From Pedobacter zeaxanthinifaciens (GTDB lineage Bacteria; Bacteroidota; Bacteroidia; Sphingobacteriales; Sphingobacteriaceae), in contig NZ_QMHP01000006.1 in assembly GCF_003313335.1 (NCBI RefSeq), positions 248,001 to 312,000 of the forward strand: 64,000 nt of DNA, written 5' to 3'. Positions 52,294 to 61,224 of the stretch are shown here, one piece after another; within the stretch, counting starts at the first letter, position 1, and each line of letters starts with the position of its first letter. The position numbers were made by a program, and so were the translations under genes. The notes under the pieces are model-generated. The model was not told the origin of the DNA and did no database searches. It saw only the letters and a program-made list of their open reading frames with translations.

Positions 52294-52325
52294 TTTGGTA
52301 ATTAAACAAATCTCCCTATCTTTGC
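52294..52325 (+). promoter_or_regulatory. Promoter of the rplM-rpsI-rpsB-tsf operon
   Basis: A -33 TTTG at 52294-52297 and an exact -7 TATCTTTGC at 52317-52325, 19 bases apart, the Bacteroidota sigma-ABfr arrangement. The 54-base leader contains CCCTAAAAAACTGGGG, a short stem. It is the clearest promoter in the window. Confidence 0.8.
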
Positions 52326-52379
52326 AGTCCCTAAAAAACTGGGGAATTATATATTTTTTAACAAATTAAATAAAAGCAA

Positions 52380-52823
52380 GTGAATACGTTAAGTTACAAA
52401 ACTGTCTCTGCGAATGCTAAAACCGTTAACAAACAATGGGTTGTAGTTGATGCTGAAGGAGAGATTTTGGGGCGCTTGTCTTCTAAAATTGCAATGATTA
52501 TTAGAGGAAAAAACAAGCCTGAGTATACCCCACACGTAGACTGCGGTGATAACGTAATTGTTATTAATGCAGACAAAGTTAAGTTGACAGGCAGCAAAAT
52601 GGTTGATAAAACCTATGTACGCTACACTGGTTATCCAGGTGGTCAGCGTTTCATTTCTCCAAAAGAGTTGTTGGCAAAACACCCTGAGCGTGTGGTAGAG
52701 AAAGCAGTGCGTGGTATGTTACCTAAAACCAAATTAGGCAAAAAGTTATATACTAACTTATTTGTTTATGCTGGTACTGAGCATCCTCATGCGGCACAAT
52801 CGCCAAAAACCATTAAACTTTAA
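52380..52823 (+). CDS. rplM: Ribosomal protein L13
   Basis: 147 residues from a GTG at 52380. The family motifs WVVVDAEGEILGRLSSKIA, YTPHVDCGDNVIVINADKVKLTG, KTYVRYTGYPGGQR and AVRGMLPKTKLGKK are all present. It is an early-assembly protein of the 50S subunit. It is first in an operon with rpsI (22-base gap), as in most bacteria, here continued by rpsB and tsf. Confidence 0.98.
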   Translation: MNTLSYKTVSANAKTVNKQWVVVDAEGEILGRLSSKIAMIIRGKNKPEYTPHVDCGDNVIVINADKVKLTGSKMVDKTYVRYTGYPGGQRFISPKELLAKHPERVVEKAVRGMLPKTKLGKKLYTNLFVYAGTEHPHAAQSPKTIKL

Positions 52824-52845
52824 TTAAAAGTAAAAGAGAAAAGAA

Positions 52846-53232
52846 ATGTCAACAACAAATACTTCTGGTAGAAGAAAAACTGCAGTTGCTCGTATCTATT
52901 TAAAAGATGGCAACGGTGCTGTTACCGTAAATGGTAAAGATTATAAAGTATATTTCCCAACCCTACCTTTACAATACATTGTTAACCAAGCTTTCGAAGT
53001 TGCGGAAGTTGCTGGTAGATATGATGTACAAGTAAACGTAGCTGGTGGTGGTGTTAAAGGACAAGCTGAGGCTGTTCGTTTAGCAATTGCTAAAGCTATT
53101 GTTGAATTAGATGCTGAGAAAAAATCTGCGTTACGTGCTAAAGGTTTAATGACCCGTGACATGCGTATGGTTGAGCGTAAGAAACCAGGACGTGCGAAAG
53201 CTCGTAAGAGATTCCAATTCAGTAAACGTTAA
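52846..53232 (+). CDS. rpsI: Ribosomal protein S9
   Basis: 128 residues. The start GRRKTAVARIYLKDGNGAVTVNG and the C-terminal RKKPGRAKARKRFQFSKR, whose last basic residues reach the P-site tRNA, are diagnostic. The GGGVKGQAEAVRLAIAKA core is complete. A part of the 30S head, co-transcribed with rplM. Confidence 0.98.
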   Translation: MSTTNTSGRRKTAVARIYLKDGNGAVTVNGKDYKVYFPTLPLQYIVNQAFEVAEVAGRYDVQVNVAGGGVKGQAEAVRLAIAKAIVELDAEKKSALRAKGLMTRDMRMVERKKPGRAKARKRFQFSKR

Positions 53233-53250
53233 TCTTAAGGAGACAATACA

Positions 53251-54078
53251 ATGGCAAGAACAACATATCAAGACTTATTGGATGCAGGTGTACACTTTGG
53301 TCACCTTACCCGCAAATGGAATCCAAAAATGGCTCCTTACATTTTCATGGAGCGTAATGGTATCCACATTATAGATTTAAACAAAACTTTAGCTAAAACT
53401 GAAGAAGCTGCTTCGGCGATTAAACAAATCGTAAAATCTGGTCGTAAGATCTTATTTGTAGCTACAAAAAAACAAGCTAAAGAAATTGTAGCAGAGCAAG
53501 CTAAAAAAGTAAACATGCCTTTCGTAACTGAGCGTTGGTTAGGTGGTATGTTAACTAACTTCGCTACTGTACGTAAGTCAATCAAGAAGATGTCTAACAT
53601 CGACAAGATGACTAAAGATGGTACTTATGCTATTCTTTCTAAAAAAGAGCGTTTGATGATCCAACGTGAGCGTATCAAATTAGAAAACCTTTTAGGTGGT
53701 ATTGCTGATTTGAACCGTTTACCTGCGGCCATCTTCTTAATTGACGTGAAGAAAGAACACATTGCTGTTGCTGAAGCATTGAAATTAAACATTCCTACTT
53801 TCGCAATGGTGGATACTAACTCTGATCCTTCAAACATCGATTTCCCTATTCCGGCAAATGATGATGCTACTAAATCAATCTCTTTGATTACTGACATCAT
53901 TGTTAAAGCTATCGAAGAAGGTTTAGATGAGCGTAAACGTGAGAAAGATGAAGAAGCAGAAAAAGAAGCTGTAGCTGCTAAAGCTGCTGCTGATGCTCCT
54001 GAAGCTCCGGCAAAAAAAGCGTCTAAAAAAGAAGCTGCTGAAGTAGAGGCTTCATCTGAAGATAATACAGAAGCTTAA
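53251..54078 (+). CDS. rpsB: Ribosomal protein S2
   Basis: 275 residues. DLLDAGVHFGHLTRKWNPKM at the N-terminus, FVTERWLGGMLTNFATVRKS, and DSDPSNIDFPIPANDDATKS (seen as TNSDPSNIDFPIPANDD) are the family signatures. After about residue 228 there is a Bacteroidota-type extension of Lys/Glu/Ala repeats (EEAEKEAVAAKAAADAPEAPA) ending in an acidic tail. It starts 18 bases after rpsI. It is needed for mRNA binding to the 30S subunit. Confidence 0.98.
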   Translation: MARTTYQDLLDAGVHFGHLTRKWNPKMAPYIFMERNGIHIIDLNKTLAKTEEAASAIKQIVKSGRKILFVATKKQAKEIVAEQAKKVNMPFVTERWLGGMLTNFATVRKSIKKMSNIDKMTKDGTYAILSKKERLMIQRERIKLENLLGGIADLNRLPAAIFLIDVKKEHIAVAEALKLNIPTFAMVDTNSDPSNIDFPIPANDDATKSISLITDIIVKAIEEGLDERKREKDEEAEKEAVAAKAAADAPEAPAKKASKKEAAEVEASSEDNTEA

Positions 54079-54083
54079 TTGAA

Positions 54084-54149
54084 GTTGTAAGTTGTGGGTT
54101 TTAAGTTATATGTTTAACAGCGTATAACCTATAACTTACAACTTATAAC
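54084..54149. repeat. Palindromic element between rpsB and tsf
   Basis: The left arm GTTGTAAGTTGTGGG...AAGTTATA (54084-54110) and the right arm TATAACCTATAACTTACAAC...TATAAC (54123-54149) are imperfect inverted repeats of about 27 bases. They are built from TAAGTT-like words, with a 12-base loop. It lies inside an essential operon. Confidence 0.7.
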
Positions 54150-54180
54150 ATTTTATAGAAAATCAAAACATTAAATAAAG

Positions 54181-55026
54181 ATGTCTACAGTACAAATTTC
54201 TGCGGCAGATGTAAACAAATTACGTCAACAAACAGGTGCCGGTATGATGGATTGCAAAAAAGCATTAGTAGAAGCCAATGGCGATTTCGAAGCTGCTGTT
54301 GATTTATTGCGTAAAAAAGGCCAAAAAGTATCAGCTGCTCGTTCGGGCAATGCTACTTCTGAAGGTTTAGTATTAATCAACGTTTCTGCTGATGGTACCA
54401 ATGGTAAATTAGTAGCTTTAGCTTGCGAAACTGAACCTGTTTCTAAAGTTGAAGATTTCCGTAACCTAGCTCAAACTATTTTAGCTACAGCTGTTGCTAA
54501 TAATCCTGCTACTGCTGAAGAATTGTTGGCAATTACTTTGGAAGATGGACGTACAGTTGCTGAAACTATCACTGAATTAACTGGTAAAATTGGCGAGAAA
54601 ATCGTTATCCAAGAGTATGCAAACATCTCTGGTGAGCAAGTGGTTTCTTACATCCACTCAAACGGTAAAATGGGTGTATTAGTTGTATTTGAAGGTGCTA
54701 ACGGTACAGATATTACTGAAGCTGGTAAAGATGTTGCAATGCAAATTGCTGCAATGAGCCCAATTGCTGTTGATAAAGATGGCGTTGATGCCGCTACAGT
54801 TGAACGTGAAATCGAAATCGCTAAAGATGTAATCCGTCAAGAAGGTAAACCAGAAGAAATGGTTGAGAAAATCGCTGCTGGTAAATTGAACAAATTCTAC
54901 AAAGACAGTACTTTATTAAACCAAGAGTTTGTTAAAGACGGTTCTATGGACGTTCGTAAATTCTTGGACAATACTGTAAAAGGATTAACCGTTACTTCTT
55001 TCAAACGTGTACAATTAGGTGCTTAA
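54181..55026 (+). CDS. tsf: Translation elongation factor Ts
   Basis: 281 residues. The N-terminal UBA-like domain with VNKLRQQTGAGMMDCKKALVEANGDFEAAVDLLRKKG is the EF-Ts signature; ACETEPVSKVEDF (the TDFV-like contact region) and IAAMSPIAVDKDG follow. It exchanges GDP for GTP on EF-Tu. It follows rpsB as in most bacteria, but a palindromic element separates the two. A terminator follows. Confidence 0.98.
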   Translation: MSTVQISAADVNKLRQQTGAGMMDCKKALVEANGDFEAAVDLLRKKGQKVSAARSGNATSEGLVLINVSADGTNGKLVALACETEPVSKVEDFRNLAQTILATAVANNPATAEELLAITLEDGRTVAETITELTGKIGEKIVIQEYANISGEQVVSYIHSNGKMGVLVVFEGANGTDITEAGKDVAMQIAAMSPIAVDKDGVDAATVEREIEIAKDVIRQEGKPEEMVEKIAAGKLNKFYKDSTLLNQEFVKDGSMDVRKFLDNTVKGLTVTSFKRVQLGA

Positions 55027-55050
55027 TTTTTAAGCCCAAATGAAATATGA

Positions 55051-55077
55051 AATCCCGATTTTACATCGGGATTTTTT
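55051..55077 (+). terminator. Terminator after tsf
   Basis: AATCCCGAT and ATCGGGATT form an exact 9-bp stem with a 5-base loop and a TTTTTT run, which ends the ribosomal operon before nagA. Confidence 0.92.
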
Positions 55078-55105
55078 GTTTTATAACATTTTGGTAAACT
55101 TGTAA

Positions 55106-56218
55106 ATGCAATTGCTACAAAACCAAAATGTTTTCCTGCCCCAAGGTTTACAAACTTCACAAGATATTACCGTTGAAAATGGCTTGATTAAAGCCGTAGA
55201 AATAAGTCAAAGTGCGCTCAAATCAGATCATTATTTGCTTCCCGGATTTGTTGATCTGCAAATTTATGGTGCAGCTGGAAAGCTTTTCTCTGCCGAACCA
55301 TCTCTCGATAATATTAGAATTATAGAAGATCAGCTTTTGCAGGAAGGCACCACCAGTTTCCTAATCTGTTTAGCTACCAATACTCCGGAGGTCTTCAATC
55401 AATGCATTGATGTAATTAAAGCTTACAGGAGCAGTGCCAGAAATTGTTTGGGCTTACATTTGGAAGGGCCATTCATCAACCCCGAGAAAAGGGGAGCACA
55501 TGTAAAGGAATATATCCGCAAGGCCAGCTTAGATGAAATTAAAGCCCTCCTTAACTTTGGTGATGGTACCATTAAAATGATGACGCTGGCACCGGAGTTG
55601 CAGGATGATGAAGTGATCCAATATTTGCTGGACCACGATGTTGTAGTGTCATTGGGCCACAGCAGTGCTACTTTTGAGCAAGCTACTGAGGCTTACCATA
55701 AGGGCATACAAACTACAACACATTTGTTCAATGCCATGTCACCTTTGCAGCACCGTGCGCCAGGCATTCCAACTGCTGTAATGAATCACCCAACAGCCAT
55801 GGCAAGTATCATTACTGATGGACTTCATGTAGATTTTGAAGTAGTGAAGATGGCCGCCAAGGTGATGAAAGAGCGGCTGTTTATCATCACAGATGCGGTT
55901 ACCGAATGCAACAAGGGGCCGTATCAGCATCACGCTGTAGCTGGCAAATTTGTTATGCCTGATGGCACCCTGTCTGGTTCAGCGATGACCATGTTGCAAT
56001 CCATTCAAAATTGTACTCAATATTGTGATATACCTTTAACGGATGCCGTAAGTATGGCCAGTTATTATCCAGCAAAGCTGATACAGCAACAGCATCAAAT
56101 TGGACAGCTAAAGGTGGGCAACCAAGCTAACATGTTGGTTTTAGACCAGAAATTGGCGCTTCAACAAGTATTTTACAAAGGCGAGGAAATTAAACTCAAT
56201 AAAGAAGCATCAAATTAA
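55106..56218 (+). CDS. nagA: N-acetylglucosamine-6-phosphate deacetylase
   Basis: 370 residues, full length. The metal ligands and active site are seen in LHLEGPFINPEKRGAH, VVSLGHSSATFEQA, THLFNAMSPLQHRAPG and DAVTECNKGPYQ. It converts GlcNAc-6-phosphate to glucosamine-6-phosphate and acetate in amino-sugar use and cell-wall recycling; the GH3 enzyme of this window could feed the same route. It lies between tsf and pyrH, which are normally adjacent, and ends 24 bases before the pyrH ATG. Confidence 0.96.
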   Translation: MQLLQNQNVFLPQGLQTSQDITVENGLIKAVEISQSALKSDHYLLPGFVDLQIYGAAGKLFSAEPSLDNIRIIEDQLLQEGTTSFLICLATNTPEVFNQCIDVIKAYRSSARNCLGLHLEGPFINPEKRGAHVKEYIRKASLDEIKALLNFGDGTIKMMTLAPELQDDEVIQYLLDHDVVVSLGHSSATFEQATEAYHKGIQTTTHLFNAMSPLQHRAPGIPTAVMNHPTAMASIITDGLHVDFEVVKMAAKVMKERLFIITDAVTECNKGPYQHHAVAGKFVMPDGTLSGSAMTMLQSIQNCTQYCDIPLTDAVSMASYYPAKLIQQQHQIGQLKVGNQANMLVLDQKLALQQVFYKGEEIKLNKEASN

Positions 56219-56228
56219 AAAAACTTGA

Positions 56229-56237
56229 TAATTTTGC
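56229..56237 (+). promoter_or_regulatory. -7 box TAATTTTGC abutting pyrH
   Basis: An exact TAnnTTTGC ending 5 bases before the pyrH ATG. It may give a leaderless pyrH transcript independent of nagA. Confidence 0.5.
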
Positions 56238-56242
56238 CTTTT

Positions 56243-56950
56243 ATGAAGTATAAACGTATCCTCCTCAAATTGAGTGGCGAATCGCTAATGGGCGAGAAGC
56301 AGTATGGTATTGATAATGAAAGAGTTAAGCAGTATGCCGAAGATATTAAAGCGGTACACGATCAAGGCTTAGAAATAGCAATTGTTATAGGAGGAGGAAA
56401 CATTTTCAGAGGCTTAAGTGCTGAAAAATCTGGAATGGATAGGGCACAAGCCGACTATATGGGCATGCTGGCTACCGTAATTAATAGCATGGCTTTGCAA
56501 GATGCATTAGAGAAAGTAGGTTTAAAAACACGTTTGCTTTCGGCAATTAAAATGGAGCAAATTTGTGAGCCTTTTGTACGTCGCAGGGCGGTGCGCCATT
56601 TAGAGAAAGGGCGTGTAGTGATTTTTGGTGCAGGTACGGGTAATCCATATTTTACTACTGATTCAGCAGCTGCATTAAGGGCAATTGAAATTAATGCGGA
56701 TGTTGTGCTTAAAGGAACACGTGTAGATGGTATTTACACCGCAGATCCGGAGAAAGATGCTACAGCAACGAAATATAATCACATTACGTTTAAGGAAGTG
56801 TATGATAAAGGCTTGAATGTAATGGACATGACTGCATTTACGCTTTGCGAAGAAAACCAGTTGCCTATTATTGTGTTTGATATGAACAAACATGGTAACT
56901 TCATGAAAATTGCCAAAGGCGAAGAAATAGGTACCTTGGTACAGGGGTAG
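56243..56950 (+). CDS. pyrH: UMP kinase
   Basis: 235 residues from the ATG at 56243 ([17 protein letters not shown]); an in-frame TTG at 56225 overlaps the promoter box and is rejected. Family motifs are [49 protein letters not shown] (the UMP-binding region) and [14 protein letters not shown]. It makes UDP from UMP, is allosterically controlled by GTP and UTP, and is the first step to all other pyrimidine nucleotides. It stands with frr as in the canonical cluster. Confidence 0.97.
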   Translation: MKYKRILLKLSGESLMGEKQYGIDNERVKQYAEDIKAVHDQGLEIAIVIGGGNIFRGLSAEKSGMDRAQADYMGMLATVINSMALQDALEKVGLKTRLLSAIKMEQICEPFVRRRAVRHLEKGRVVIFGAGTGNPYFTTDSAAALRAIEINADVVLKGTRVDGIYTADPEKDATATKYNHITFKEVYDKGLNVMDMTAFTLCEENQLPIIVFDMNKHGNFMKIAKGEEIGTLVQG

Positions 56951-56994
56951 TTTTTGAGCATTTTTTATATTTTTGTATCAAATCACAAAGAACA

Positions 56995-57558
56995 ATGAAT
57001 GACCTCATAAAGAAACAGTTGAACGATGCGCAGGCGAACATGGAAAAAGCATTGTCGCATTGCGAATCTGAACTGACAAAAATTAGAGCAGGAAAAGCTT
57101 CTGCTGGTATGTTAGACGGCATTATGGTAGAGTATTATGGTAATCCAACACCTTTGGCTCAGGTTGGTGCAATCAACACACCTGACGCTCGTACCATCGT
57201 GATACAGCCGTGGGAAAAAAACATGCTAATTCCAATTGAGAGAGCCATTATGGAAGCTAACATTGGAATTAACCCACAAAACGACGGTGCAATTATTCGT
57301 TTGGTGGTACCTCCACTAACTGAAGAGCGTAGGAAAGAGTTGGTTAAAAAAGTGAAAGAGGAAGCTGAAAAAGGTAAAATTGCCATTAGAAATATCCGTA
57401 AGGATGCTAATGAAAAAATCAAGAAGCTAAAAGCTGAAAGTGTATCAGATGATGACATTAAAGTAGGCGAAGGCGAAGTGCAGAAAGTGACTGATGCTTA
57501 CATTGTTAAGGTTGATAAGCACGCCGAACTTAAAGAAAAAGATATCATGACGGTATAA
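56995..57558 (+). CDS. frr: Ribosome recycling factor
   Basis: 187 residues. The start of the three-helix bundle, LTKIRAGKASAGMLDGIMVEYYG, then ARTIVIQPWEKNML, GAIIRLVVPPLTEERRKELVKKVK and VRNIRKDANEKIKKL-type repeats are the RRF signature. With EF-G it splits the post-termination ribosome. It follows pyrH by 44 bases and is ended by a strong hairpin. Confidence 0.97.
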   Translation: MNDLIKKQLNDAQANMEKALSHCESELTKIRAGKASAGMLDGIMVEYYGNPTPLAQVGAINTPDARTIVIQPWEKNMLIPIERAIMEANIGINPQNDGAIIRLVVPPLTEERRKELVKKVKEEAEKGKIAIRNIRKDANEKIKKLKAESVSDDDIKVGEGEVQKVTDAYIVKVDKHAELKEKDIMTV

Positions 57559-57589
57559 TACGATTTACAATATCGTTGAAATGTAATAT

Positions 57590-57622
57590 AAAAGGGAACG
57601 TAACTCAGCTACGTTCCCTTTT
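57590..57622. terminator. Terminator after frr
   Basis: AAAAGGGAACGTA and TACGTTCCCTTTT form an exact 13-bp stem with a 7-base loop and a T-rich end. The next promoter box TATTTTTG (57625-57632) directly follows it. Confidence 0.92.
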
Positions 57623-57652
57623 CCTATTTTTGTACCCCAATTACAAACAAAA

Positions 57653-59392
57653 ATGAATTTATTACTGGAGTATCTTAAAGCTCATAAATGGGTTGTAGTG
57701 CTTGCACTATTTTTAGCGGCCGTTAATATCGGTTTCTCCTTAATGGACCCCTACTTCACCGGTCGTATTGTGGATCGTTTCATCGAAAGAAAAAACGAGC
57801 TTGATCGCTCATCTTACGTTTGGGGTGTTTTAGGCTTGGTAGGCTTGGCAGTAGGCGCAGCAATGGTGTCTCGTATTGCAAAAAACTTTCAAGATTATTT
57901 TACCAATATCATCGTTCAAAAAGTTGGTGCTAAAATGTATGCCGACGGATTAAAGCACTCGCTGGAGTTGCCTTATCAGGTTTTTGAAGATCAACGTAGC
58001 GGTGAAACTTTAGGTATTTTGCAAAAAGTACGGGTAGACTGCGAAAAGTTTGTTACTTCCTTTATCAGCGTAATTTTTGTAAGCTTGGTAGGGATGGTTT
58101 TTGTAATCATCTACTCCTTATCGGTGAGTTATAAGGTTACTTTAATCTATTTAGCTTCTATCCCGGTAATTGCTTTTATCAGTTGGTTTTTAAGCAAAAA
58201 AATCAAGGTAATTCAACGTTCTATTGTAGCAGAAACTACGGCATTGGCGGGTTCCACAACAGAATCTTTAAGAAATATTGAATTGGTTAAAAGTTTAGGT
58301 TTGGCTAATCAGGAAATAGAGCGCCTAAATAAAACTACTTATAAGATTTTAGGACTGGAATTAAAAAAGGTGAAGTTTGTACGTAGCATGAGTTTTGTGC
58401 AAGGTACCACGGTTAACTTGGTTCGCAGTACAATGGTAGTGGTGTTGCTTATTCTAATTTTTGAAAATACCATTTCGCCCGGCCAATATTTTTCATTCCT
58501 ATTCTACTCGTTCTTTTTGTTTGGGCCGCTTCAGGAGCTTGGTAACGTAATATTAGCATGGCGTGAAGCCGAAGTATCGCTGGGAAGATTTAAATCGATT
58601 TTAAGCACTCCTATTGATAAAAAGCCGGACCATCCTGTTGCCTTGAAAAAGATTGAGCAGTTAACATTTAACGAAATTAGTTTCAAACACCTTACTGGCA
58701 AAAGCAATGCACTAAGTAATATCAGCTTTAGCGTTAACAAAGGTGAAACTATTGCATTTGTTGGCCCATCTGGCTCCGGAAAAACCACCTTGGTAAAGCT
58801 TTTGGTTGGCCTTTATCAGCCAGTTGAAGGTAAAGTGCTTTATAATCAGGTTTCTGGTAAGGAAATTAATTTAGATGAGTTAAGGGAAAAAATTGGTTTT
58901 GTAACGCAGGATACTCAGCTTTTTTCGGGTACTATTAGAGAAAACTTACAGTTTGTGAAGCCTAATGCAACGGATGAAGAGTGCCTTAAAGTGCTTCGTC
59001 AGGCAGCTTGCCATACCTTATTAGCTAGAGCCGATAAGGGGCTTGATAGTGTTATTGGTGAAGGTGGCGTTAAAGTATCTGGTGGAGAAAAGCAGCGTCT
59101 TTCTATTGCCAGGGCCTTACTTCGCAATCCAGATATTTTGGTATTTGATGAAGCAACCTCATCACTAGACTCAATTACTGAGGAAGAAATTACAGCTACA
59201 ATTAAGGATGTATCTAAGCTAAGCGAGCAGATTACCATATTAATTGCTCATCGCTTGTCAACTATTCGCCATGCCGACAAAATTTATGTGCTTGAGAAAG
59301 GACAAATTGTAGAGCAAGGGAAGCATGAAGATTTGGTAGAAGAAAAAGGCCTGTACTACGCTATGTGGAGACAGCAGGTTGGAGAGAGGTAG
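57653..59392 (+). CDS. ABC exporter, fused membrane and ATPase domains (MsbA-like)
   Basis: 579 residues. A six-helix type 1 exporter membrane domain (about 1-315, LLEYLKAHKWVVVLALFLAAVNIGFS first helix) is fused to a nucleotide-binding domain with Walker A VGPSGSGKTTLVKLL, Q-loop FVTQDTQLFSGTIREN, signature VSGGEKQRLSIARAL, Walker B ILVFDEATSSLDS and switch HRLS. It acts as a homodimer; lipid, lipid A or drug export is likely, and the exact cargo is unknown. It has its own promoter box and ends against the convergent rfb operon. Confidence 0.95.
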   Translation: MNLLLEYLKAHKWVVVLALFLAAVNIGFSLMDPYFTGRIVDRFIERKNELDRSSYVWGVLGLVGLAVGAAMVSRIAKNFQDYFTNIIVQKVGAKMYADGLKHSLELPYQVFEDQRSGETLGILQKVRVDCEKFVTSFISVIFVSLVGMVFVIIYSLSVSYKVTLIYLASIPVIAFISWFLSKKIKVIQRSIVAETTALAGSTTESLRNIELVKSLGLANQEIERLNKTTYKILGLELKKVKFVRSMSFVQGTTVNLVRSTMVVVLLILIFENTISPGQYFSFLFYSFFLFGPLQELGNVILAWREAEVSLGRFKSILSTPIDKKPDHPVALKKIEQLTFNEISFKHLTGKSNALSNISFSVNKGETIAFVGPSGSGKTTLVKLLVGLYQPVEGKVLYNQVSGKEINLDELREKIGFVTQDTQLFSGTIRENLQFVKPNATDEECLKVLRQAACHTLLARADKGLDSVIGEGGVKVSGGEKQRLSIARALLRNPDILVFDEATSSLDSITEEEITATIKDVSKLSEQITILIAHRLSTIRHADKIYVLEKGQIVEQGKHEDLVEEKGLYYAMWRQQVGER

Positions 59393-59400
59393 TTAAAATT

Positions 59401-59438
59401 GTCATTCCGAAGTTCAATTTTTAGCGCTTCGGAATGAC
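59401..59438. terminator. Hairpin between the exporter and rfbA genes
   Basis: GTCATTCCGAAG and CTTCGGAATGAC form an exact 12-bp inverted repeat with a 14-base loop between two convergent genes. There is no T run. It may be a shared terminator or a repeat element of the GTCATTCCGAA type common in this phylum. Confidence 0.55.
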
Positions 59439-59450
59439 ATTAGCTAAGGG

Positions 59451-60311
59451 TTATTTCACTATCCTCAGCAAATACTCGCCGTAACCACTTTTAACCAATG
59501 GTTTAGCAATTTCTTTAAGCTGTTCGGCAGTAATATATCCCATGCGGTAAGCAATCTCTTCAATACAGCCTATTTTAAGTCCTTGTCTTTCTTCAATAAT
59601 TTGAACAAATTGGCCTGCCTGCATTAGTGAGGCAAAAGTTCCAGTATCTAACCAAGCGGTACCTCTGCTTAATACTCCTACTTTAAGTTTTCCGCGGGTC
59701 AAGTACTCTTTATTTACGTCGGTAATTTCATATTCACCACGAGGAGATGGTTTGATGTTTTTTGCAATCTCAACTACATCGTTATCGTAAAAATAAAGTC
59801 CCGGCACTGCATAATCTGATTTTGGCTGAGTAGGTTTCTCTTCAATAGAGATCACATTTTTACTGTCATCAAATTCAACTACACCATATCTTTCTGGATC
59901 TGACACTTGGTAAGCGAATACTACACCGCCTTCAGGATCAGCGCTTTGTTGAAGCAACTTCGCCATTCCATCACCGTAAAAAATATTATCGCCCAATACT
60001 AAGGCTACTTTATCTTTTCCAATAAATTCTTCACCAATTACAAAAGCTTGCGCTAATCCGTTAGGTTCTGGTTGCACAGCATAACTAAATTTGCATCCTA
60101 ATGTGCTACCATCGCCCAATAATTTTTGAAAATTTGGCAAATCATGCGGGGTAGAAATGATTAAAATTTCATTGATGCCTGCCAACATTAAGGTCGACAA
60201 AGGATAATAAATCATCGGCTTGTCGTACACCGGCATCATCTGCTTGCTACAAGCTAGTGTTAATGGATGCAATCGGGTGCCGCTGCCTCCTGCAAGTATA
60301 ATTCCTTTCAT
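59451..60311 (-). CDS. rfbA: Glucose-1-phosphate thymidylyltransferase
   Basis: 286 residues. [24 protein letters not shown] is the nucleotidyl-transferase signature; [65 protein letters not shown] and [12 protein letters not shown] complete it. It makes dTDP-glucose from glucose-1-phosphate and dTTP for O-antigen or capsule sugars. It is the third gene of the rfbB-rfbD-rfbA operon. Confidence 0.97.
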   Translation of the reverse strand: MKGIILAGGSGTRLHPLTLACSKQMMPVYDKPMIYYPLSTLMLAGINEILIISTPHDLPNFQKLLGDGSTLGCKFSYAVQPEPNGLAQAFVIGEEFIGKDKVALVLGDNIFYGDGMAKLLQQSADPEGGVVFAYQVSDPERYGVVEFDDSKNVISIEEKPTQPKSDYAVPGLYFYDNDVVEIAKNIKPSPRGEYEITDVNKEYLTRGKLKVGVLSRGTAWLDTGTFASLMQAGQFVQIIEERQGLKIGCIEEIAYRMGYITAEQLKEIAKPLVKSGYGEYLLRIVK

Positions 60312-60357
60312 TTAATTGTATTTAAGTTGCGTATTTCCTTTGCACTTTACTAGCTAG

Positions 60358-61221
60358 TTATGGATTTGCCTTTAAGGCATCAATGCATTTCTCCAGGCTA
60401 TCTGTCCAATAGGGAACGTTGATATGGTAAGTTGCTTTAATTTTGGTCTTATCCATTACCGAAAAGTGAGGCCTTTTGGCTTTGGTAGGATAGGCGCTTG
60501 TTGGTATAGGATGTACTTTTACATTTGTGCCGCTCAATTTGAAAATGGCCTGTGCAAAATCATACCAAGACGTTACACCCTCATTGCTGAAATGATAAAC
60601 GCCATAAATTTTTGTAGGGTTTTCAATAATGTCGAATATGGCATTAGCCAAATCAGCGGCATACGTTGGCGTTCCAACTTGATCAGCGATGATACTCAGT
60701 TCATCCCTTTCTGCACCAAGTTTTAGCATTGTTTTTACGAAGTTGTTGGCAAATTCAGAGTACAGCCAACTAGTGCGGATAATGATATGCTGCTGTAAAG
60801 CTGCTGTAATTGCCAACTCGCCATCTAGCTTGGTAACGCCATAAACGCTAATTGGTTCAGCAATATCATCTTCTTTAAGTAACTTGATTTCATTTCCCTC
60901 GAACACAAAATCTGTAGAGATATGAATTAAAGTGGCTTGGTATTGCTGGCATAATTGTGCTAAATTTTTTGCGCCTGTTTCATTTACTGCTTTAGCAATG
61001 TCAGCCTCATCTTCCGCTTTATCTACTGCCGTATATGCTGCGCAATTAATTACGTAATTAGGTTTTTGTTCCTCAAAAAGGGCTGCTAAATCAGCAACAT
61101 TCAAAATATTAGCCGTTTTCTCTTCGGGGAAAACGACATTTTCAATGCTCCTTAGTGCAACAATTTTCTTAATGCATTGCCCAAGTTGCCCGCCAGCACC
61201 TATTACTAATACTTTCTCCAT
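60358..61221 (-). CDS. rfbD: dTDP-4-dehydrorhamnose reductase
   Basis: 287 residues from the ATG at 61221 (MEKVLVIGAGGQLGQCI), directly after a TTG that begins 1 base after rfbB. Rossmann motif IGAGGQLGQ, catalytic Tyr-Lys in SVYGVTKLDGE, and TDQVGTPTYAADLANAIF (RmlD-type IADQVGTPT) mark RmlD. It reduces dTDP-4-keto-rhamnose with NAD(P)H to dTDP-L-rhamnose. The 3,5-epimerase gene rfbC that must act before it is not in this window. Confidence 0.95.
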   Translation of the reverse strand: MEKVLVIGAGGQLGQCIKKIVALRSIENVVFPEEKTANILNVADLAALFEEQKPNYVINCAAYTAVDKAEDEADIAKAVNETGAKNLAQLCQQYQATLIHISTDFVFEGNEIKLLKEDDIAEPISVYGVTKLDGELAITAALQQHIIIRTSWLYSEFANNFVKTMLKLGAERDELSIIADQVGTPTYAADLANAIFDIIENPTKIYGVYHFSNEGVTSWYDFAQAIFKLSGTNVKVHPIPTSAYPTKAKRPHFSVMDKTKIKATYHINVPYWTDSLEKCIDALKANP

Positions 61222-61224
61222 CAA

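Noticed and set aside
52326..52379. Ribosomal leader as a possible autoregulatory structure of rplM
   Set aside because: Only one short CCC/GGG stem is visible in a 54-base AT-rich leader, which is too little to claim a regulatory fold.
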